Assembly: GCA_038216025.1 (NCBI GenBank)
Contig: JBBQQK010000029.1
Span: 1-12,319 of the forward strand
DNA length: 12,319 nucleotides
Direction of reading: 5' to 3'
Source of the DNA: JBBQQK01 sp038216025
GTDB taxonomy: Bacteria > Patescibacteriota > UBA1384 > XYA2-FULL-43-10 > 1-14-0-10-43-13
The stretch's first letter is position 1. Every line of letters begins with the position of its first letter. The notes beneath the pieces are model-generated. The model had not been told where the DNA came from. It was given only the letters and a program-made list of their open reading frames with translations, and ran no database searches. Position numbers and translations under genes: made by a program. Positions 7,191 through 12,319 of this stretch are shown one piece after another.

Positions 7191-7493
7191 CTAAACTTTT
7201 AAGCTCAATACATTGAAGCCATGAAACTGCGAACTATGGAGCACCCTCAATATCCTGTATTCTTCTTCAGTCTCACGATATACGGCAATATATTTCGTGC
7301 CTAATATCAAAAGCTCCATTGTCCCTTGAATACGTCCCATTTTTCCTTTTCTTGAAACCTCATTTAACAACGCGTAAACCTGCTTTTCGATCTTTGCCAC
7401 TTGATCGATCGCAACATCAATGCTTTCCGTCGCAAGATACTCAAGTATGTTCATCAAATCATCGTTAGCTTCAAGCTCCCAGTTAATCTCCAC
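7191..7493 (-). CDS. RelE/ParE-family toxin of a type II toxin-antitoxin pair
   Basis: The 100-residue product shows the RelE/ParE pattern: an N-terminal WELEANDDLMNILEYLA helix region, a helix with A-x(n)-I-x-K around residues 27-42, GKMGRIQGTMELLI (about 50-63, the P/G-x-x-GR turn followed by strand E-L), then YIAVYRETEEEYRILRVLHSSQ, the usual Y-x-I/V-x-Y ... I-x-I/V-L-x-V-x-H sheet ending with His and Gln. Family toxins act either as ribosome-dependent mRNA interferases (RelE) or gyrase poisons (ParE); which applies cannot be told here. The start is GTG at 7493, three bases after the antitoxin stop, so the two are translated from one message. The location between two REP-like repeats in a glycosyltransferase operon suggests an accessory insertion. 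Confidence 0.85.
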   Translation of the reverse strand: MEINWELEANDDLMNILEYLATESIDVAIDQVAKIEKQVYALLNEVSRKGKMGRIQGTMELLILGTKYIAVYRETEEEYRILRVLHSSQFHGFNVLSLKV

Positions 7494-7496
7494 TGG

Positions 7497-7814
7497 TTAC
7501 CCTTTCGCAGCTTTTGTTCGCAATGCTTTTATTCTGGTGTCAAGTCCTGCACGAACCATATCGTGTGGAATGGCGATTCTATCAGGATCATCGGTCTTGG
7601 CAAGAACTGATGTAACCTGTTCCCTAAACCATAGATCATGTTCTTTTGCAGCTTTGTCGGTTAATTTAACCTCAAAAGGCAAGCCTTTTACTTCATTGAC
7701 TTGTCTAATAAAAAGACGAATCCCTTCACTCATAGAAAGTCCCAATCGATTCAAAATTGATTCAGACTCAAGCTTTTCCGCTTCGTCTACCCGTGCTCTT
7801 ATTGTAGCTTCCAT
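7497..7814 (-). CDS. RelB/DinJ-family ribbon-helix-helix antitoxin
   Basis: The 105-residue product begins with the RHH DNA-binding pattern: ATIRARVDEAEKLESESIL (beta strand then helix, residues 3-21) and LGLSMSEGIRLFIRQV (24-39), followed by the DinJ-type GLPFEVK (44-50). This is the textbook RelB/DinJ N-terminus. The C-terminal half, including FREQVTSVLAKTDDPDRIAIPHDMV, is the toxin-neutralising region and is somewhat longer than in E. coli DinJ. GGAGGT (minus strand, 7826-7821) lies six bases before the ATG at 7814, a strong ribosome site that fits the need for excess antitoxin. The inverted repeat at 7841-7862 overlaps the likely promoter and is the candidate autoregulatory operator. Confidence 0.9.
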   Translation of the reverse strand: MEATIRARVDEAEKLESESILNRLGLSMSEGIRLFIRQVNEVKGLPFEVKLTDKAAKEHDLWFREQVTSVLAKTDDPDRIAIPHDMVRAGLDTRIKALRTKAAKG

Positions 7815-7839
7815 TATATTACCTCCATAGTTTTGCTCA

Positions 7840-7862
7840 ATTGTAGCACGGCTGGGCTACAA
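7840..7862 (-). promoter_or_regulatory. Candidate operator/promoter of the toxin-antitoxin operon
   Basis: A perfect 7-bp inverted repeat, TTGTAGC (7841-7847) and GCTACAA (7856-7862), with an 8-base spacer, lies 26 bases upstream of the antitoxin start. A -10-like TACAAT (minus strand, 7845-7840) overlaps one arm and TTTGGT, 17 bases upstream of it, is a weak -35. A third TTGTAGC is inside the first antitoxin codons at 7802-7808. Dimeric RHH antitoxins usually repress their own promoters through such sites. Binding is inferred, not shown. Confidence 0.55.
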
Positions 7863-7904
7863 ACCAAAAATAATATCTGCTGAGTCCGTGGCTAAATCAG
7901 AAAT

Positions 7905-7937
7905 CTTTTATCTGCCACAGACCCACACAGATAAAAG
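7905..7937. repeat. 10-bp inverted repeat
   Basis: CTTTTATCTG (7905-7914) and CAGATAAAAG (7928-7937) are perfect inverted copies with a 13-base spacer. They sit in the gene-free stretch 7815-8198 between the antitoxin and the intact GT2 gene. No T-tract follows on either strand, so a terminator role is not supported. Confidence 0.5.
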
Positions 7938-7946
7938 CTGGACAAA

Positions 7947-7998
7947 CCAAAGATTCAGAGCCTTACTGTCCCGCCTTCGTCCGTGGCTAAAGAATGAA
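7947..7998 (+). repeat. Direct repeat R1 (partner of 8118-8180)
   Basis: CCAAAGATT, then TTACTGTCCCGCC, then GTCCGTGGCTAAAGAA are shared in order with R2 at 8118-8180. R1 and R2 flank REP-like copy B. A shorter match (GTCCGTGGCTAAA) also occurs at 7885-7897. A short open frame crosses this segment on the plus strand (7888-8130), but it runs through repeats and has no recognisable protein features. Confidence 0.65.
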
Positions 7999-8011
7999 AC
8001 AGGCCGGCCCC

Positions 8012-8083
8012 TTCTGTCAGTAGATTCTAAATCGAGGAATTTTCGTGAGGCAAACCTTTTTAGCCTCTCGATTTCTCACGATT
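8012..8083 (+). repeat. REP-like palindromic repeat, copy B
   Basis: A 72-bp copy of the unit at 7086-7158, in the same orientation, starting TTCTGTCAGTAGATTCTAAA and ending TTTCTCACGATT. Hairpin arms are TCGTGAGGC (8043-8051) and GCCTCTCGA (8063-8071), with one mismatch. Copies A and B bracket the toxin-antitoxin genes. Confidence 0.8.
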
Positions 8084-8117
8084 TTTCACCAGCTTCTTTC
8101 TGGTTTTATGGTGTACC

Positions 8118-8180
8118 CCAAAGATTTTAAGCTTTACTGTCCCGCCTTTGTCCCGCCTCTGTCCGTGGCCAAAGAAAGAA
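8118..8180 (+). repeat. Direct repeat R2 (partner of 7947-7998)
   Basis: This is the second copy of R1, 63 bp against 52 bp. The 11-base difference is one extra unit of the TTGTCCCGCCT type near 8149-8159, so the GTCCCGCC motif is in tandem here and single in R1. It lies just downstream (in transcription direction) of the intact GT2 gene. Confidence 0.65.
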
Positions 8181-8198
8181 TCTTTTCCAATCACAGCA

Positions 8199-9329
8199 TC
8201 ACCGCTCTGACGGTGCCCACATAACCATCCGTTTACCCCTCAGAAATCTCCACCACGCTACAACAATAGCCAGATTTACCGTAACAAAATAAAGCGGAAT
8301 TTTCAGTAAAGCGCGGGATGGTGGTGTCTTTGCCAGCCACCCGTATATGGCGATGATGTAAAATAGCAGGTGGAGCAGCATAATCACTGAAAAAAACATG
8401 GATGAGACGCTTAAAACAACATTGGCCACCAGGGCGGTGAGCAGGAAAACCGGCACAAGCCAGCGCAGCAGTTTATGGCAGAAATACTGGTAGGCAAAAA
8501 GGCCATATTGGAGCGGATTGAGAAATTCCGTATTGCGAAAAAATACCGTTAGCCCTCTTAATACAGTCCTGATCTTCCGGTCGAATTCGCGCTTGTTATC
8601 GGCAACATCCTGATAATAGCCGATCGCTTCCGGATCACTCACGCCACGCAGGCCAAGCCGCATGCTGTTCAAGACCGTCCTGAAATCACTCTGCATCTCT
8701 CCGGAGAAATCCTGACATACGACACTGCGTGCGGCAAAAAACGACCCGCTGAGACCAACCAGTGAATTTACCTGTGATTCGAGGTCTCTCAGCCACATCT
8801 CGTATTTGACGTAAAACCCTTCTCCGCATGGCTTGCCGTCACGACCGAGGACTTTGTCGGCGCTGCTTACACAGCCAACCGATGAATCTGAAAAGTTGGC
8901 GACAATCTCCCTGAGTCCGTGTGGATCAATCAACGTTGCCACATCGGAAAAAATTATGATCTCTCCGGTAGCATGAGCCACGGCATCTTTCTGGGCATTT
9001 TCTTTTCCACGCCGCTCCTGGAAGTCTAGCAGTTGAATGCCGTGTTGAGCGTACCCAAGTACAATCTCGTTGGTTTTATCAGTTGAACCGTCCGAGGCGA
9101 TCAGCACCTGAAGCTTTTCACGTGGATAGTCAAGCTTGATGGTGTTTTCAAGTTTTTCAGTGATTCTCCGCTCTTCGTTGCAGGCGGTGATAATAAGGGT
9201 TACTGCGGGTTCGCAAGGTTTTTTTGCCACGTCCCTACGCCGAAACATACCTAAAATGCGCAGGGAGAGCGGATAGCCAAAATAGGCATGGAAGACCAGA
9301 AAAAGTGATGCAGCGAAAATATATTCCAT
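8199..9329 (-). CDS. Membrane-anchored glycosyltransferase family 2
   Basis: The product is about 376 residues. Residues 1-24 form a membrane anchor (EYIFAASLFLVFHAYFGYP). The GT-A domain follows: VTLIITACNEERRI (about 43-56), ASDGSTDKTNE (78-88), FSDVATLID with the metal-binding-type Asp (about 127-135), SGSFFAAR (194-201), and a QxxRW-like region around YQDVADNKREFDRKIRT (239-255). Two or three C-terminal membrane helices follow from about residue 288. This layout is that of processive or lipid-acceptor GT2 enzymes such as those of IcaA/cellulose-synthase type, acting on the inner membrane. The ATG at 9329 is preferred because GGGAG lies seven bases upstream; an upstream TTG at 9359 has no such site. 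A decayed paralogue of this gene lies at 6924-7085. It is separated from the GT4 gene by the GxxExxY cassette. Confidence 0.88.
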   Translation of the reverse strand: MEYIFAASLFLVFHAYFGYPLSLRILGMFRRRDVAKKPCEPAVTLIITACNEERRITEKLENTIKLDYPREKLQVLIASDGSTDKTNEIVLGYAQHGIQLLDFQERRGKENAQKDAVAHATGEIIIFSDVATLIDPHGLREIVANFSDSSVGCVSSADKVLGRDGKPCGEGFYVKYEMWLRDLESQVNSLVGLSGSFFAARSVVCQDFSGEMQSDFRTVLNSMRLGLRGVSDPEAIGYYQDVADNKREFDRKIRTVLRGLTVFFRNTEFLNPLQYGLFAYQYFCHKLLRWLVPVFLLTALVANVVLSVSSMFFSVIMLLHLLFYIIAIYGWLAKTPPSRALLKIPLYFVTVNLAIVVAWWRFLRGKRMVMWAPSER

Positions 9330-9361
9330 AAACGCTCCCGTATTATATGAGGAAATCAATT

Positions 9362-9392
9362 TTATCCACGAAGGTCACTAAGTAGCACGAAG
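9362..9392 (+). repeat. CACGAAG-type repeat, left end of the GxxExxY cassette
   Basis: This 31-base segment, starting TTATCCACGAAG and ending GCACGAAG, is an inverted copy of 10085-10115 with about 26 of 31 bases matching. It has an internal repeat of the (N)CACGAAG word. The pair bounds the GxxExxY gene. Confidence 0.75.
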
Positions 9393-9530
9393 AAAGTCAA
9401 AATAGATGAAGCAAAAAAACGGATTGATTAAAGTCTTTTCTACTTACAAAAATACAGTTGTAATCGAGAAATAATTCGTATGGATATTAAAAACAATTGA
9501 GATTAGCTTTGTATCAATTCGTGCCCTTCT

Positions 9531-9905
9531 TTAATACACGAACTTCTTCCACTCAAGCTTACCTACGCTGCCAAAATTGATTAGCAACCCTGCCTGATAT
9601 CCAGTTGCTTTAAGATAGTTAATTACTTGCGCTTCTTCAATGCCAGTAAGTTTCGACTGAGCTTTAATTTCAACAATCAGTGTATCGAAACAGATGAAAT
9701 CCGCAACGTACTCCTTTTTAAGTTGTCTGCCCTTGTAGTCAATCTTTAACAGGGCCTGAGATCTGGAGGAGACGGCTCGTTCGGACAGTTCAATTGTAAG
9801 AGCTTCATGATATACCGCCTCAAGAAAACCACTGCCGAGCACTTTGTGAACTTCAATTGCGGCCCCGATAACCTGAAAGACTTCATCTTTTAAAATCAGC
9901 TCCAT
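9531..9905 (-). CDS. GxxExxY protein (PD-(D/E)XK-like nuclease fold)
   Basis: The 124-residue product has the name-giving motif GFLEAVY (residues 26-32), preceded by a helix with IGAAIEVHKVLGSG. YVADFICFDTLIVEIKA (66-82) supplies an Asp (69) and E-x-K (79-81) in the spacing of PD-(D/E)XK nucleases, and EEAQVINYLKATG (90-102) is the conserved Q-V-x-x-Y-L helix. The family (PF13366) is widespread and of unknown cellular role; a nuclease-like fold is predicted for it. The ATG at 9905 is chosen because GAGGT is six bases upstream and homologues start here; an upstream start at 9983 would add 26 residues with no support and would run into the repeats. It stands alone between two glycosyltransferase genes and is bounded by inverted repeats, so it is probably an accessory insertion unrelated to polysaccharide synthesis. 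Confidence 0.88.
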   Translation of the reverse strand: MELILKDEVFQVIGAAIEVHKVLGSGFLEAVYHEALTIELSERAVSSRSQALLKIDYKGRQLKKEYVADFICFDTLIVEIKAQSKLTGIEEAQVINYLKATGYQAGLLINFGSVGKLEWKKFVY

Positions 9906-9923
9906 ATTGTACCTCAAATGACT

Positions 9924-9952
9924 TTCCACGAAGAACACGAAGGAACACGAAA
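9924..9952 (+). repeat. CACGAAG-type repeat, internal copy
   Basis: TTCCACGAAGAACACGAAGG and the following ACACGAAA repeat the word of the cassette ends, in the same orientation as 9362-9392. It lies just upstream of the GxxExxY start codon (19 bases), within its probable promoter or leader. Confidence 0.65.
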
Positions 9953-10084
9953 AAAGCAAGTAATTACGAGAATCAGGACCCAATAATAACGTAAAAAAAA
10001 TCTCAAAATAACTTCAATTTTCTTTGAGTACTTCGAGGATGACAGCCTACTGGTTTTGTTCATGTTTCTGTCTTATATTTTCAC

Positions 10085-10115
10085 CTTCGTGCCTCTTCGT
10101 GTACTTCGTGGATAA
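10085..10115 (-). repeat. CACGAAG-type repeat, right end of the GxxExxY cassette
   Basis: CTTCGTGCCTCTTCGTG and the following TACTTCGTGGATAA form the inverted partner of 9362-9392 (about 26 of 31 bases match). A further partial word, TTCGTGGAAG (10119-10128), directly abuts the stop codon of the GT4 gene at 10130. Confidence 0.75.
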
Positions 10116-10129
10116 GTTTTCGTGGAAGA

Positions 10130-11245
10130 TTACAAACGGTAAATTTGATAGTACCTCTCCGCCATGATATCTGCTGAGAAATCCCGCTCTGCTCTCTTAC
10201 GTGCGGCCTTTGACATCAGCTCACTCAATTCAGCGTCTTCATATAGCTGGAGGCACTTTGCCGCAAAGTCCTGTGGGTTCCGTCCTTCAATCAAAAAGCC
10301 CTCTACCCCGTTTTCAACGATCTCGACAATGCCACCAACTGCAGGTGCTATGACCGGCAGGCCGTGAGAGAGCGCCTCCAATATTGTCATGGGAATTCCT
10401 TCGTGGACCGAGGTATTGATATAAACATTCAAGCCCCGGTAAAATGAATCCATGTCATCTTGATGTCCTCGCAGAATAAAGAGATCCTGTAATCCATAAC
10501 TGTGAATCAAGCGTTCCAGTTCTCCTCGTTCCGGGCCGTCTCCCGCAAGTTCAAAGCGAATGTCAGTCGTCCCTGATGCGGCAATTACCCGCGCTATCTC
10601 GATCATCAACGGGTAATCCTTGATCGGGAAGAGCCGTCCTGATGAACCAATAACAAATGGCTGGCCATCCCGTACTGAAAAAGAGGGGAGGGGAGGCAAA
10701 CGCATGCCGTTGTGGATTGCCGCTACTCTTTTATGGGCAAACCCAAAATGGTCAATCAGTGAACTACCTATATCGTTCGAGACTGCTACTGTTTTCGTGA
10801 AGAATTTAGCCAGCAGGAAAAAGTTTGTTCGTGATTTTAATCGGGTGATTAGGCCGGGGCGTCTGCCAGCAACTTCAGGCAGTCCGTGAAGGGTCGAAAT
10901 AAGCTTCACTTTGCGACAGCGTTTTGAGAGCATGAACGCGAGCAGATTTTCTTTGTAGCGATGTGCGTGGATGATGTCTGGACGGTTGGTGCCAATGATT
11001 GCTTGTATGTCTTGGTATATTTTCCAGAAGGAATGCTGCTTTTCATCGACGATCTGGACGGCTATACCGAGACTCCTCAATTCATCTGCCAGCCTTCCAT
11101 CGTTGAGGAGAATCACCTGAAGGTCAATATCAGGAAATTCGTTCAGCGAGCGGAGCAGATTAAACGCCATGACTTCAGCGCCTGCCCAGAGGTCACCGGA
11201 GATAAGATGGAGGATGCGTATGTTGCGTGAGGTTTGATTTGTCAT
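10130..11245 (-). CDS. Glycosyltransferase family 4 (GT-B)
   Basis: The 371-residue protein is a full-length GT4 enzyme. The N-terminal acceptor domain shows ILHLISGDLWAGAE (about 11-24, with the usual GGAE-like turn), DIIHAHRYKEN (90-100), STLHG (117-121) and VAVSNDIGSSL (153-163). The C-terminal donor domain shows GSSGRLFPIKDYP (200-212), ELAGDGPERGELE (232-244) and EGIPMTILE (282-290), the EX7E signature. It is expected to be a soluble or membrane-associated retaining transferase adding a sugar to the lipid-linked repeat unit. The ATG at 11245 has no clear ribosome site nearby; a GAGGT is about 25 bases upstream, too far. It is the first gene of the right-arm set and is divergent from the DUF218 gene. 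The repeat-bounded cassette begins 14 bases after its stop codon. Confidence 0.9.
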   Translation of the reverse strand: MTNQTSRNIRILHLISGDLWAGAEVMAFNLLRSLNEFPDIDLQVILLNDGRLADELRSLGIAVQIVDEKQHSFWKIYQDIQAIIGTNRPDIIHAHRYKENLLAFMLSKRCRKVKLISTLHGLPEVAGRRPGLITRLKSRTNFFLLAKFFTKTVAVSNDIGSSLIDHFGFAHKRVAAIHNGMRLPPLPSFSVRDGQPFVIGSSGRLFPIKDYPLMIEIARVIAASGTTDIRFELAGDGPERGELERLIHSYGLQDLFILRGHQDDMDSFYRGLNVYINTSVHEGIPMTILEALSHGLPVIAPAVGGIVEIVENGVEGFLIEGRNPQDFAAKCLQLYEDAELSELMSKAARKRAERDFSADIMAERYYQIYRL

Positions 11246-11405
11246 GGTTGGTTACGATTTCCAGAGACTATACCTCATGTAATACCAATATTCCATACCG
11301 TTAATAATTTATTTTAAATCTGGGAACCATGTTGTATTGTTCTGTTTAAAGCAATTAACAAACACACTCGGTAATATTTTTGGTTAGCAAAGGCGAGCGA
11401 GAGAA
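11246..11405. other. Divergent intergenic region with probable promoters for both neighbours
   Basis: The stretch separates two genes reading away from each other, so it must hold promoters for both. It has an AT-rich tract at about 11301-11319. On the minus strand TATAGT (about 11268-11263) is a -10-like element for the GT4 gene. On the plus strand TGGGAACCATGTTGT (11321-11335) has the 10-base GG-to-GT spacing of a sigma-54 site but differs from the consensus at several key bases. Neither can be called with confidence. Confidence 0.3.
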
Positions 11406-12044
11406 ATGAAGTATTTATTTAACAGGGCATCTTTTAGTAAACCAAAAGCTGCCACGGTACTCAGTTTGATGACAGCATGTGGAGTAGTAGTAATCCTTTC
11501 GTCATCTCCGCCGATTAGAAAGTTTGTTGCTGCACCGTTGGTTGTTCATGACGTTGACGCGCGGGGCGATGCCTGTTATGTATTGGCAGGAGGTGTCTCA
11601 ACATGGGAGCGCTTGGCTGCCGGTGCTGACTTAATTCAATGGAAGAGAGTTCCACGCCTACTGCTAATGCGGAATGACGGGACATATCCATATAGCTTCA
11701 AGGCTCAGGCTTCCTGGACCGGGACGCAGTGGCAGATGGATTACCTGGCGTGGCGGGGAGTGTCGCTTGACAGGGTGGTCGCCCTAGAGATGCCAGAAGG
11801 GCTTTTCGGTACACTCAATGAGGCGAGAAATGTTGCAAAATTACTGCCGCGAGATGTCAAAAAGCTTGTCGTAGTATCATCACCTGCCCATATGCGGCGA
11901 GTCGTACTGGCTTTCAGGAGATCGTTGCCTACTGAAGTTGAAGTGGTTCCTTTTGCGGCTACCTCTTTTGAGCAGAGTAGTGAGATGTATTATCCTATCT
12001 GGATCGAATATTTAAAACTGCTTGTTTATTATGTGGTTGCGTAG
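11406..12044 (+). CDS. YdcF/SanA-like DUF218 membrane-anchored protein
   Basis: The 212-residue protein has one N-terminal membrane segment (about residues 15-33), followed by SSPPIRKFVAAPL, as is usual before the DUF218 domain. The domain is visible as ACYVLAGGVSTWERLAAG (57-74), LAWRGVSLDRVVALE (114-128), GTLNEARNVAKLL (135-147, the T-x-N/E-A/N helix) and VVVSSPAHMRRVV (155-167, the hallmark V-S/T-S-x-x-H-M-x-R). The SGG that normally follows the second strand is replaced by MRNDG (88-92), so this is a divergent member. DUF218 proteins such as ElyC, SanA and YdcF face the periplasm and are linked to envelope and lipid-carrier homeostasis; the reaction is unsettled. The context suggests a role with the polysaccharide or the adjacent PEP-CTERM surface protein (inference). 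The ATG at 11406 is preceded by the purine-rich GCGAGCGAGAGAA. Confidence 0.82.
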   Translation: MKYLFNRASFSKPKAATVLSLMTACGVVVILSSSPPIRKFVAAPLVVHDVDARGDACYVLAGGVSTWERLAAGADLIQWKRVPRLLLMRNDGTYPYSFKAQASWTGTQWQMDYLAWRGVSLDRVVALEMPEGLFGTLNEARNVAKLLPRDVKKLVVVSSPAHMRRVVLAFRRSLPTEVEVVPFAATSFEQSSEMYYPIWIEYLKLLVYYVVA

Positions 12045-12079
12045 ATATATCATCTTTTAAATATATAAAACTATTTATT

Positions 12080-12099
12080 GCCTCACGATTACTCACGAT
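12080..12099 (+). repeat. Half copy of the REP-like repeat
   Basis: GCCTCACGATTACTCACGAT repeats the right end of copy A (7139-7158) with a single mismatch and lies 22 bases before copy C. The left part of the unit is absent, so this is a solo right end. Confidence 0.6.
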
Positions 12100-12120
12100 C
12101 TAAAACAAAACCTGATAAAA

Positions 12121-12178
12121 GTCTGGTTCTAAAATCGAGGCCCTTTCGTGAAGCGAGTCCTGCTTTCAGCCTCACGAT
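12121..12178 (+). repeat. REP-like palindromic repeat, copy C
   Basis: A more diverged copy with TTCTAAAATCGAGG, hairpin arms TCGTGAAGC (12146-12154) and GCCTCACGA (12169-12177), and a 14-base loop. It sits between the convergent DUF218 and PEP-CTERM-like genes, a common place for REP elements, where the hairpin could also help end transcripts. Confidence 0.7.
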
Positions 12179-12191
12179 AATGCTGATACAA

Positions 12192-12222
12192 GAAGAGGCG
12201 CTGCTAAAAGCAACGCCTCTTC
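12192..12222 (-). terminator. Terminator hairpin for the PEP-CTERM-like gene
   Basis: GAAGAGGCGCTGCT (12192-12205) and AGCAACGCCTCTTC (12209-12222) form a 14-bp stem with a 3-base loop. The one mismatch becomes a G-U pair on the minus-strand RNA, so the fully paired form belongs to the minus-strand transcript. It lies 30 bases after the stop at 12253. The following T-run is weak. Confidence 0.7.
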
Positions 12223-12252
12223 CTTATCATATTCAATTAATTGATGCAGAAA

Positions 12253-12319
12253 TTAAGCATTCTTACTCATACGACGCTTGCCGTAAACTGCAAGGCCGAG
12301 CATGCCGAAACCAAGCAAC
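12253..12319 (-). CDS. C-terminus of a PEP-CTERM-like surface protein (partial)
   Basis: Only the last 21 residues are in the window. They form a glycine/leucine-rich hydrophobic segment (LLGFGMLGLAVYG) followed by a basic tail KRRMSKNA and a TAA stop (minus strand, 12255-12253). This is the layout of the PEP-CTERM sorting signal: a transmembrane helix then Arg/Lys residues at the extreme C-terminus, cut by an exosortase. The PEP motif itself would lie about 20 residues upstream, outside the window, so the call rests on the tail alone. PEP-CTERM proteins are usually exported together with exopolysaccharide, which fits this locus. Confidence 0.7.
   Translation of the reverse strand, partial: LLGFGMLGLAVYGKRRMSKNA

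Noticed and set aside
7420..7830. 136-codon open frame antisense to the antitoxin and toxin
   Set aside because: The opposite strand encodes clear RelB/DinJ and RelE/ParE proteins; the antisense product is low-complexity and unlike any family.
7888..8130. 80-codon open frame on the plus strand
   Set aside because: It runs through R1, REP copy B and part of R2, has no recognisable motif, and has no convincing ribosome site.
9330..9359. Longer form of the GT2 starting at a TTG at 9359
   Set aside because: No ribosome site precedes it, while ATG 9329 has GGGAG at seven bases and starts directly with the membrane anchor.
9362..10128. Short CACGAAG repeats as a possible CRISPR array
   Set aside because: Copies are few, unevenly spaced, in both orientations and separated by a gene; there are no regular spacers or cas genes.
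11321..11335. Sigma-54-type promoter for the DUF218 gene
   Set aside because: The spacing fits, but both the -24 and -12 elements miss important bases (TGGGAA and TTGT), so chance is likely.

Overview
The window is a cell-surface polysaccharide biosynthesis region, most likely from a Geobacter-like member of the Desulfuromonadia (former Deltaproteobacteria). Two observations support that assignment. One is a GEMM-I riboswitch whose specificity base is A, a type known mainly from Geobacter and relatives. The other is the C-terminus of what looks like a PEP-CTERM surface protein at the right edge. The assignment is an inference; no rRNA or species marker is present.

Left arm, plus strand (1-3880): a GT4 glycosyltransferase cut by the window edge, a GNAT acyl/acetyltransferase, a family 2 glycosyltransferase and a CapK-like AMP-forming ligase, spaced like one operon. 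The last three genes are much more AT-rich than the rest of the window and look acquired. A weak hairpin at 3969-3996 may end this transcript.

Right arm, minus strand (11245 down to 4010), read in transcription order: a GT4 glycosyltransferase; a GxxExxY protein in a cassette bounded by CACGAAG-type inverted repeats; a membrane-anchored GT2 glycosyltransferase; a RelB/DinJ-like antitoxin and RelE/ParE-like toxin lying between two REP-like palindromic repeats; a decayed, internally deleted paralogue of the GT2 gene; a Wzx-type flippase; then a GEMM-I riboswitch with an intrinsic terminator controlling a secreted jelly-roll (concanavalin A-like) protein. Accessory modules have thus split what was probably a compact GT4-GT2-Wzx operon at two points.

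Right edge: a YdcF/DUF218 membrane-anchored protein on the plus strand, an intergenic stretch with more REP-like palindromes and a terminator hairpin, and the last 21 residues of the PEP-CTERM-like protein on the minus strand.

Together, the glycosyltransferases would build a repeat unit on a lipid carrier, the CapK/GNAT pair may add an acyl substituent, and Wzx would flip the unit to the periplasm. The riboswitch-controlled exported protein probably binds or trims the finished polymer under cyclic-dinucleotide control. No Wzy polymerase, outer-membrane export protein or exosortase is seen in this window. The most notable items are the A20-type GEMM riboswitch, the inverted-repeat-bounded GxxExxY cassette, and the REP/toxin-antitoxin/pseudogene mosaic at 6924-8198.
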